Source: Chloroflexota bacterium (GTDB lineage: Bacteria; Chloroflexota; Dehalococcoidia; E44-bin15). Taken from it: DNA of 5,317 nt. The notes beneath the pieces were generated by a model. The model saw only the letters and a list, made by a program, of their open reading frames with translations. It was not told the DNA's origin and searched no databases. This document shows, piece by piece, positions 1 through 5,317 of this stretch (position 1 is its first letter; the number at the start of each line of letters is the position of its first letter). Made by a program: the position numbers and the translations under genes. The stretch lies in the NCBI GenBank assembly GCA_015222405.1, contig JADFVG010000152.1, forward strand, positions 1 through 5,317, given 5' to 3'.

Positions 1-227
1 AAATAGAACTTGTTACTCGGGAACTCCAGTTCTTTCAACTCACCATCTCTGATTAAGGCCTTCTTGGGGTAGAAAAAATCCCAAGGTTCTATCTCCCCAA
101 ATTCCTCCGCCTTTACCATTCCCCTTAACGTATCGACCGCTATTATTCCAATGTTCCCAATTCCCGGCCAAGCAGCTATCAAAACTGGATTTTCAGGCTT
201 GGGTTTGTTATAAAGTCTGATCCCCAT
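1..227 (-). CDS. PAC2-family protein (proteasome assembly chaperone-like), N-terminal 75 residues
   Basis: Read on the minus strand from the ATG at 227-225, the frame stays open to the window edge, giving 75 residues and no stop, so the C-terminal part is missing. The protein begins MGIRLYNKPK. It carries a hydrophobic strand followed by a glycine-rich turn, WPGIGNIG (residues 20-27), and then the segment GEIEPWDFFYP (residues 44-54). This pattern is typical of the PAC2 family (Pfam PF09754, formerly DUF75), named after a eukaryotic proteasome assembly chaperone. Prokaryotic members are soluble and mostly of unknown function; some lineages with no proteasome carry them. A GTG lies in frame immediately before the ATG (230-228), but the ATG is better spaced from the GGAGG ribosome binding site at 238-242. 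The gene is divergent from the activase gene and has its own promoter. The family call is fairly secure; the molecular role is not known. Confidence 0.85.
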   Translation of the reverse strand, partial: MGIRLYNKPKPENPVLIAAWPGIGNIGIIAVDTLRGMVKAEEFGEIEPWDFFYPKKALIRDGELKELEFPSNKFY

Positions 228-237
228 CACTCCCTCT

Positions 238-243
238 CCTCCC
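238..243 (-). promoter_or_regulatory. Ribosome binding site of the PAC2-family gene
   Basis: On the minus strand this reads GGGAGG, containing the Shine-Dalgarno core GGAGG, with 10 bases between it and the ATG at 227-225. It lies in a purine-rich run, GGGAGGAGAGGGAG. This strong site supports the chosen start and contrasts with the activase gene across the intergenic region, which has no such site. Confidence 0.75.
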
Positions 244-303
244 TGCGTGCGTGCCGCACTAAGTAGACCTCCCTCGACCGCCTGACATTTCCGCTCCCAC
301 CTA

Positions 304-333
304 AGTATAGCACGCTTACTGTGGCAGTCTCAA
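304..333 (-). promoter_or_regulatory. Sigma70-type promoter with extended -10, driving the PAC2-family gene
   Basis: On the minus strand, TTGAGA (plus-strand positions 328-333; 5 of 6 matches to TTGACA) is followed after 18 bases by TATACT (304-309; 5 of 6 matches to TATAAT). The -10 is directly preceded by TGC, the extended -10 TGn motif. Transcription would start near position 297, giving a leader of about 70 bases before the ATG at 227. No convincing riboswitch or attenuator fold was recognised in that leader. The assignment rests on consensus matching by eye. Confidence 0.6.
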
Positions 334-340
334 TCTGCTG

Positions 341-364
341 GTAGTGCATTGCGCAAGGTACTAC
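341..364. promoter_or_regulatory. 24-bp imperfect dyad, candidate operator 1
   Basis: The left half GTAGTGCATTGC (341-352) and the right half GCAAGGTACTAC (353-364) are inverted copies matching at 10 of 12 positions. The centre contains the perfect palindrome TTGCGCAA (349-356). Such a dyad in a divergent promoter region is typical of a dimeric transcription factor site. It covers the start of the proposed activase -35 element (362-367) and lies just upstream of the PAC2 -35 element (328-333), so one protein could affect both promoters. A DNA-level operator is more likely than an RNA hairpin, because the proposed start sites for both genes lie outside it. The regulator is not encoded in this window. 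Confidence 0.55.
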
Positions 365-398
365 ACAGCTATTGCAATATGTGCTAGAATATTATAAT
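362..398 (+). promoter_or_regulatory. Candidate promoter of the activase gene, placed almost on the start codon
   Basis: Two overlapping arrangements are visible. The first is TACACA (362-367), a 17-base spacer, and TAGAAT (385-390) preceded by TGC, which makes an extended -10. The second is TTGCAA (372-377), a short 15-base spacer, and TATAAT (393-398), a perfect -10. They predict starts near 397 or 405, that is 11 or 3 bases before the ATG at 408. Either would give a leaderless or nearly leaderless mRNA, in keeping with the absence of a Shine-Dalgarno sequence. Which -10 is used cannot be decided by reading. Confidence 0.45.
370..379. promoter_or_regulatory. 10-bp perfect palindrome, candidate operator 2
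   Basis: TATTGCAATA is a perfect palindrome centred at 374.5, exactly 22 bp (about two helical turns) from the centre of the larger dyad at 352.5. Both share inverted TTGC/GCAA half-sites. It sits in the spacer of the proposed activase promoter, where bound protein would block RNA polymerase. By itself a 10-bp AT-rich palindrome could be chance; the spacing and shared core raise its weight. Confidence 0.35.
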
Positions 399-407
399 TT
401 ATTTAAG

Positions 408-3400
408 ATGAGATACTTCCTCGGTATAGATATTGGGTCGGTTAACACCAAGCTGGCTCTCATTGATGACGACTTCAATGTAGCTCGGCTTGATACTGAG
501 AACATAACCTCCAGTCCAAAAGCCGCTGTCGCTTCACTTATTTCAAGGCTGAGCAAAAACTTCAACCTTGAAGAAATCGTCAGTGCTGGGGTATCTGGCT
601 CAGGTAAGGGTGTGATACCCAAAGAGCTGAACTGCTCGGAATACAGCAGCTCGCTGTCGATCGCTTCAGGGCTTCTTCATTTCCATCCCGATGCAAAAAC
701 TATCATCCAAATTGGTGGCCAGAGCTCCTTGGTCATCGGGCTGGAGGATGGGCTGAGAAAGCCATGGAAGGTGGCGTCAAACCCTCTTTGTGCCGCAGGC
801 ACGGGAAGGTTCCTCGACCAACAGGCATACAGGCTTGGAATCAACATGGAAGATTTTGCCCGACTTGCGCTGGAGTCTGAAGATAGCCCGCCAAGGATAG
901 CCGCCAGGTGCAGCGTTTTTGCCAAGACTGACCTTATCCATCTACAGCAGAAGGGTGTCCCGCTAGGGACAATGCTTTGTGCACTTTGTGAGAGCATAGC
1001 TCGAATGGTCGCATCCCTTAAGCAAGGGATCCTTGAGGAACCAGTCTACTTTGTTGGCGGGGTTGCTGCCAATGAAGCGATATCGAAATCCATCGATGAT
1101 ATGCTCTCGGCACGGAACGGCCATCAAGTGCACGCAATTGTCCCCCAAAATCCCCTTCATATTGAGGCTTTGGGTTCAGCATTACTTTCGAAGGAATCGG
1201 GGAAGATTTCAAGAGTGATTGTCCTGCCCGAAGCGGATGTCAAGCAAAACTATTTTGAAATGCCGGGGCTTGAGAGAGTCACTCAGCATGAAGGCTGGAT
1301 AGGTCCAAAGATAGAGGAACCGTTTACCGGCTATCTCGGAGTCGATGTTGGCTCTACCAGCACCAAGGCAGTTATCGTTGACGAATCGGGCACAAAAGTC
1401 CTGGTAAAGAATTACCTCATGACAGCGGGAAGGCCAATTGAAGCGGTAAAGGAGGTTTTCCGGAACCTGCTCCAAGATGTCGGGGATAAGGTAAAGATAG
1501 CTGGAGTGGGTGTCACCGGATCGGGGAGATATCTAGTTGGCGGTTTTATCGGCGCAGACCTGATAAAGAACGAGATTACCGCTCAGACAAGAGCGGCAGA
1601 AGATATAGACCCAGAAGCAGACATTATCGAGGTCGGCGGCCAGGACTCCAAGCTTGTTATCAAGCGCAACGGCGTTGTCGTTGATTACCAGATGAACAAG
1701 GCGTGCGCCGCTGGAACTGGCAGCTTCATTGATGAACTGGCTGAATTGCTCGGCGTTTCCGTTCAAAACGGTGAGTTCGCCAATCTGGCATTCAATGCGC
1801 CCCATACCATTGATCTGGGAACAAGGTGCGCTGCTTTTATGGGGCAGGCAGTTGCTTTAGCCCAACAGCAAGGTGTGCCGTTAGAGGTGCTAACAGCGAG
1901 CCTTTCCCTCTCCATTGCCAAGAATTACCTCTACAACCTCGTGGGCAACAGGAAACTGGGCGATAAGGTAATACTCACGGGAGCAGTTTTTTATAATCAT
2001 GCCGTTGTCTCTGCCTTTAAGCAAGCTCTCCCAGGAAAGACCATAATCGTGCCCGAACACAAGGAGGTGAGCGGGGCAATAGGTGCCGCCCTTCTGGCGA
2101 AGGAGGAGGTGGACGGCAATGTCTCCGGGTTTAAGGGATTTCAAGAGGTCATTGACAACCAATATACCGTTTCAACCTTCACCTGCAAGGTATGTGATAA
2201 CAACTGCACTATAACCCGGATGGAGATACCTGGTGAAAAGCCCACGTTCTACGGCAGCAGGTGCGATCTTTTTGACAGCACTATTAGCCGGGAGAGGATG
2301 GCAACCCTTTTCGATGAACGCGAGAAGCTGTTATTCAAAGAATACAGGGAAGGGGCTGGCACCGGGCCTACGGTCGGGATTCCGAGAGCGCTCATGGTAT
2401 ATGACTACGCGCCAATGCTTATTGCCTTCCTTAATGCCCTTGGGGCGAAGGTCGTCCTTTCGAGCAAGACCACCAAGCAGATCATGGAGCAAGCGGTTGA
2501 GTTGAGCTATACCGACAGTTGTTTCCCTGTCAAGCTGCTACACGGCCATGCGGCAAGCCTCAAAGATGTTGACTACATCCTTTATCCGTCCTTCATCCGG
2601 CTGGGGGTGAAAGAGGGGGATGAGAACCAGAAGTATTCCTGTCCCCTGGTGCAGGCATCCCCATTTATCATCCGCCAGGTTCTGGGCCTCGAAGACCGGC
2701 TGCTGATACCAATAATTGACTTCAGCAGGGGCGACACCGACACGATAAATAACCTCGCCGATTGTGCAGCAAAAATGGGCTTTAGCAAGAAACAAGGAAA
2801 AAGAGCTGCCATTGCCGGTATTAGAGCGCAACAGGAATTTGAAGCAGCCCAGGCTGAACTAGGCAAGAAAATACCCCAGCAACTGCGCCAAAGCAACCAA
2901 TTAGGGGTAGTGATTTTTGCCCGCTCCTATATGTCGCAGGATGCAGGGGCAAACCTTGGTATAGCTGAAAAGCTTGCCCAGCTCGGTGTAGTCCCGATAC
3001 CGCTTGACTTCCTGCCCCTGTCTTCAGTAAACGTCTATGAGTACTCAGACCGACCTTATTGGTTCTACGAAAGCAAGCACATAGCGGGCGCGGCCATAAC
3101 TGCACGCGACCCGTCGCTATTTGGGCTAGTACTGACCAATTTTGGCTGCGGTCCGAACTCGTTCATAATCAATATTGTTCAAGATATCATGGGTGGCAAG
3201 CCTTTGGGTGAACTGGAGATCGATGAGCATGCAGCCGAGGCAGGCATTGTTACCCGCCTTGAGGCCTTCGTTGATACCATTACGGGATTCGCCCGTGCCA
3301 GCAAAGCGGATAAAAGCCTGGCTGTGGTTAAGAATATCCAGAGGAAGGCGACGACAACGATCAGTTCAAAAAAGGTGCTTATAATACCGAGCATGGCTCC

Positions 3401-4580
3401 CCATGCCGAGGCGCTCGCCGCTGCCATGGAAGCCTATGGAGTCAGGGCAGTTGTGCTTCCCGAGCCAGATGAACGGAACATTCTCTACAGCCACAAGTTA
3501 ACATCAGGCAAGGAATGCCTGCCGTATCGCGTAACTCTTGGCGGCTTCATGAGGTTCTTCTACGAGAACGAACATGATGCGATTGACCCCAAGGATGTCG
3601 AGGGATTTCTGGCTAGCGCATACGGGCCGTGCCGTTTTGGCAAATACGCCGTAGAGGAAATCAGGCTACTAAGGGAAATTGGCTTTGATCTTCCGATACG
3701 AACCACCGTGTCGAACAATGCCTACCATGATTTGAATCTCGGCGCCGGATTCGAGCGCCTCGCTTTTAGGGGCATTGTTGCCATAGATTATTTGGAGAGG
3801 CTTCTGTGGCGCACCCGTCCTTACGAAGAGTCAGCAGGGGTAACCGACGAACTCTTTACCGAATACCTGGCCAGGATTGCCAGCCGCATTCGTAAAAAAG
3901 AGGCTTTTGATGACGTGCTAAGAGATGCAGCCTCTAAATTTAGGTCTCTAGTTGACCCCGATAAGCCAAGAAGGCCACTGGTGGGCATCAACGGTGAGAT
4001 TTTCCTGCGCTCTAATAAATTTAGTAATAAGAATCTGGCAAGAGAGTGCGAGAAGGCAGGCCTTGAGGTTATCATCTCCCCGTTCGAGGAATGGCTTACA
4101 TATATTACACATAGGAATATTGAGGACGGTGTAAGTGACAGGAATTTGAAGAGGATTATTTCCGGTTATATTAGAAAGGTTATACAAAAGCATGACGCGC
4201 ACTCGGTGAGCGTCAACTTCAAGGACTTCCTTGATACCGAAGAGCCTTCGACAAAGGAGATACTGGGGCTTACGAGCCAGTATCTGTCTCCCAAGTGTGG
4301 CAGCGAGGCAGTCCTTAGCATAGGAAGCGGCATTGATTGGATGGAGAACCCTGAGTTTGCCGGCGTGATATCGGTAATGCCACACGGTTGCATGCCGGGA
4401 GGAATTGTGGCTGCCATGTCTGAGAAGTTCAGCGCAACATATGGGAAGCCCTGGATTAACCTTACTTATGATGGCTTCCCCGAGACCACCAATCGGGAAA
4501 AGATCAACAACTTTGCCGAAATCATAAAATTCTGCAGTAGCAGCGATAACAAGGCCCTTGGAACAAGTCACAAGAGGTAG
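408..4580 (+). CDS. Long-form acyl-CoA dehydratase activase: two BcrAD/BadFG ATPase domains fused to DUF2229 and COG3581-like modules
   Basis: The protein has 1390 residues and no signal peptide or membrane segment, so it is probably cytoplasmic. ASKHA ATPase domain 1 (about 4-262) has GIDIGS (phosphate 1), GGQSS (103-107), CAAGTG (from C128), ARCSVF (C168) and GGVAAN (217-222). ATPase domain 2 (about 308-565) has GVDVGSTSTK (311-320), GGQDSK (410-415), CAAGTG (from C433) and TRCAAF (C474). A linker with CX2CX3CX18C follows (C593, C596, C600, C619). Then come a DUF2229 (PF09989) region, about 656-880, with SCFPVKLLHGH (C705) and SCPLVQ (C745), and a COG3581-like region, about 988-1376, with GKECLPY (C1037), GPCRFGKY (C1075) and MPHGCMPGG (C1328). 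Small homologues such as HgdC dimerise around one [4Fe-4S] cluster and use ATP to energise electrons for 2-hydroxyacyl-CoA dehydratases or benzoyl-CoA reductases. The true substrate here is unknown. The start is ATG 408, where homology begins; an in-frame TTG at 372 would add 12 unrelated residues. About 1400 residues is usual for this fused form. The gene is intact. Confidence 0.9.
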   Translation: MRYFLGIDIGSVNTKLALIDDDFNVARLDTENITSSPKAAVASLISRLSKNFNLEEIVSAGVSGSGKGVIPKELNCSEYSSSLSIASGLLHFHPDAKTIIQIGGQSSLVIGLEDGLRKPWKVASNPLCAAGTGRFLDQQAYRLGINMEDFARLALESEDSPPRIAARCSVFAKTDLIHLQQKGVPLGTMLCALCESIARMVASLKQGILEEPVYFVGGVAANEAISKSIDDMLSARNGHQVHAIVPQNPLHIEALGSALLSKESGKISRVIVLPEADVKQNYFEMPGLERVTQHEGWIGPKIEEPFTGYLGVDVGSTSTKAVIVDESGTKVLVKNYLMTAGRPIEAVKEVFRNLLQDVGDKVKIAGVGVTGSGRYLVGGFIGADLIKNEITAQTRAAEDIDPEADIIEVGGQDSKLVIKRNGVVVDYQMNKACAAGTGSFIDELAELLGVSVQNGEFANLAFNAPHTIDLGTRCAAFMGQAVALAQQQGVPLEVLTASLSLSIAKNYLYNLVGNRKLGDKVILTGAVFYNHAVVSAFKQALPGKTIIVPEHKEVSGAIGAALLAKEEVDGNVSGFKGFQEVIDNQYTVSTFTCKVCDNNCTITRMEIPGEKPTFYGSRCDLFDSTISRERMATLFDEREKLLFKEYREGAGTGPTVGIPRALMVYDYAPMLIAFLNALGAKVVLSSKTTKQIMEQAVELSYTDSCFPVKLLHGHAASLKDVDYILYPSFIRLGVKEGDENQKYSCPLVQASPFIIRQVLGLEDRLLIPIIDFSRGDTDTINNLADCAAKMGFSKKQGKRAAIAGIRAQQEFEAAQAELGKKIPQQLRQSNQLGVVIFARSYMSQDAGANLGIAEKLAQLGVVPIPLDFLPLSSVNVYEYSDRPYWFYESKHIAGAAITARDPSLFGLVLTNFGCGPNSFIINIVQDIMGGKPLGELEIDEHAAEAGIVTRLEAFVDTITGFARASKADKSLAVVKNIQRKATTTISSKKVLIIPSMAPHAEALAAAMEAYGVRAVVLPEPDERNILYSHKLTSGKECLPYRVTLGGFMRFFYENEHDAIDPKDVEGFLASAYGPCRFGKYAVEEIRLLREIGFDLPIRTTVSNNAYHDLNLGAGFERLAFRGIVAIDYLERLLWRTRPYEESAGVTDELFTEYLARIASRIRKKEAFDDVLRDAASKFRSLVDPDKPRRPLVGINGEIFLRSNKFSNKNLARECEKAGLEVIISPFEEWLTYITHRNIEDGVSDRNLKRIISGYIRKVIQKHDAHSVSVNFKDFLDTEEPSTKEILGLTSQYLSPKCGSEAVLSIGSGIDWMENPEFAGVISVMPHGCMPGGIVAAMSEKFSATYGKPWINLTYDGFPETTNREKINNFAEIIKFCSSSDNKALGTSHKR

Positions 4581-4712
4581 CTGAACCAAAGGTCTCACGC
4601 TCCATCGTGGTTTTAGACACCGTATCTGTGGAATAGCAGCAATCTTAGGCCATTCTCATTATGGTCACCACGAGCTGGGGTCGTGACTCGAAGGAAGATT
4701 GGAGGAAAAGGA
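4581..4712 (+). other. Spacer between the activase gene and degV
   Basis: This 132-base stretch has no credible reading frame of its own. It contains weak stem-loops, for example GGCCAT/ATGGTC around 4649-4666 and CACGA/TCGTG at 4669-4673 with 4681-4685, but none is followed by a T-run, so none reads as an intrinsic terminator. No good -35/-10 pair was found. degV may therefore be transcribed by read-through from the activase gene or from a promoter not recognisable by consensus. Confidence 0.5.
4701..4705 (+). promoter_or_regulatory. Ribosome binding site of degV, deciding the GTG start
   Basis: GGAGG lies 7 bases before the GTG at 4713-4715, ideal spacing. No other start codon in that frame lies close to it, so this site fixes the non-ATG start. 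Confidence 0.8.
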
Positions 4713-5317
4713 GTGGCTGAAGTCAAAATCATTACTGATAGCACTGCATACCTGCCTCCCGAGCTTATTACAAGATATGGCATTCAGGTCGTTCCGCTCA
4801 AAGTCCTTTTCGGGCCAGAGGCTTATGCCGAGGGGGTGGACATCAGCAACGAGGAGTTCTATCGTAAGCTCACCAAGGCTAGCACGCTTCCGACTACCTC
4901 CCAACCCTCTATTGGCGATTTTGTGCAGGCGTATGGCGAGACAGCCCGCGAGGCGGTGCCTATCTTATCCATCCACATCTCGAGCAAGCTGAGCGCAACT
5001 GTCAATTCAGCGTTAAATGCCAAGGATGAACTGCCCCAAGCTCAGATTGAGGTAGTGGACTCGCTTTCCACCTGCATGGGGCTGGGGATGATCGTTCTTG
5101 CCGCGGCACGCGCCGCCGCTGAAGGGCAGCCGCTATCCCAAATCAGGGCTTCCACTGAAAGGCTCATTAAGGGGATGCATATTTTCTTTGTCGTCAATAC
5201 CTTGGAGTACCTCCACAAAGGAGGGCGCATCGGTGGTGCAGCGGCTCTGCTGGGCACAGTGCTGCGGATTAAGCCGATCTTATACATCAAGGATGGGCAG
5301 ATTGAGGTCCTGGCCAG
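4713..5317 (+). CDS. DegV family protein (fatty-acid-binding, FakB-like), N-terminal 201 residues
   Basis: From GTG 4713 the frame stays open to the window edge, giving 201 residues of a family usually near 280, so about the last 80 are missing. Family hallmarks are present in order: the N-terminal strand and loop KIITDSTAYLP (residues 5-15); EGVDISNEEFY (40-50); the TTSQPS loop (61-66); ISSKLSATVNSA (89-100); VVDSLSTCMGLG (114-125); and LEYLHKGGRIGG (164-175). DegV proteins bind one long-chain fatty acid between two domains, the carboxylate being held by Ser/Thr residues of the TTSQPS and SSKLS regions. In Firmicutes the FakB members present the fatty acid to the kinase FakA, making acyl-phosphate for phospholipid synthesis. 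No fakA-like gene is in view, and many genomes carry several degV paralogues, so whether this copy works with a kinase is unknown. It follows the activase gene in the same direction after 132 bases. Confidence 0.92.
   Translation, partial: MAEVKIITDSTAYLPPELITRYGIQVVPLKVLFGPEAYAEGVDISNEEFYRKLTKASTLPTTSQPSIGDFVQAYGETAREAVPILSIHISSKLSATVNSALNAKDELPQAQIEVVDSLSTCMGLGMIVLAAARAAAEGQPLSQIRASTERLIKGMHIFFVVNTLEYLHKGGRIGGAAALLGTVLRIKPILYIKDGQIEVLA

Noticed and set aside
241..252. Short GCGTGC-like tandem run in the PAC2 leader
   Set aside because: It holds only about two units (tgcgtgcgtgc) and is too short to call a repeat.
337..369. Extended hairpin (GCTG 337-340 with CAGC 366-369 flanking the 24-bp dyad) as a structured RNA element or a terminator
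   Set aside because: It lies upstream of both proposed transcript starts, needs a bulge at 365 and lacks a T-tract. A DNA operator explains the symmetry more simply.
372..407. TTG at 372 as the start of the activase
   Set aside because: It would add 12 residues with no resemblance to the family N-terminus, has no well-placed Shine-Dalgarno sequence, and falls within the proposed promoter. Family members start a few residues before GIDIGS, which fits ATG 408.
3948..4598. Long open frame on the minus strand (216 codons) opposite the 3' end of the activase gene
   Set aside because: It lies wholly antisense to a well-conserved coding region apart from a few bases at its start, its translation shows no family motif, and no ribosome binding site or promoter supports it.
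4649..4687. Stem-loops after the activase gene as a Rho-independent terminator
   Set aside because: The stems are only 5-7 bp, one with a G-T pair and one needing a 3-base bulge, and no T-run follows.

Overview
The window holds three protein-coding genes, two cut by its edges, with two of them transcribed divergently. From left to right: the 5' part of a PAC2-family gene on the minus strand (start codon at 225-227, running off the left edge); a 180-bp divergent control region (228-407); one very large plus-strand gene (408-4580, 1390 codons); a 132-bp spacer (4581-4712); and the 5' part of a DegV-family fatty-acid-binding protein gene (4713 to the right edge). No RNA gene, insertion sequence, CRISPR array or phage gene was seen.

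The large gene dominates the window. It encodes a multidomain protein of the CoA-enzyme activase group: two consecutive BcrAD/BadFG-type ASKHA ATPase domains, a short cysteine-rich linker, then a region matching the 'CoA enzyme activase uncharacterised domain' (DUF2229) and a C-terminal COG3581-like region. Small stand-alone members of the ATPase family use ATP hydrolysis and a [4Fe-4S] cluster to push low-potential electrons into 2-hydroxyacyl-CoA dehydratases, benzoyl-CoA reductases and related enzymes. Here two such ATPases and what looks like an acceptor-like module are fused in one chain, and no separate dehydratase or reductase gene is visible in the window. The substrate of this long-form family is, as far as I know, unknown.

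The divergent region is the most informative non-coding part. The PAC2 gene has a good sigma70-type promoter with an extended -10 and a purine-rich ribosome binding site. The activase gene has no visible Shine-Dalgarno sequence, and its likely promoter elements lie almost on the start codon, suggesting a leaderless or nearly leaderless mRNA. Two dyad-symmetric sequences with a shared TTGC/GCAA core, centred 22 bp apart, sit over or beside that promoter and look like a two-site operator.

Organism: DegV and the sigma70-like signals indicate a bacterium, and the activase indicates an obligate anaerobe with low-potential electron metabolism. PAC2 proteins occur in archaea, Actinobacteria and Chloroflexota. 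Together with a roughly balanced base composition this would fit an anaerobic Chloroflexota (Dehalococcoidia-like) lineage, but that placement is a low-confidence inference. The three genes do not form an obvious pathway: PAC2 is transcribed away from the others, and degV follows the activase on the same strand without a clear terminator or promoter between them, so weak co-transcription is possible.
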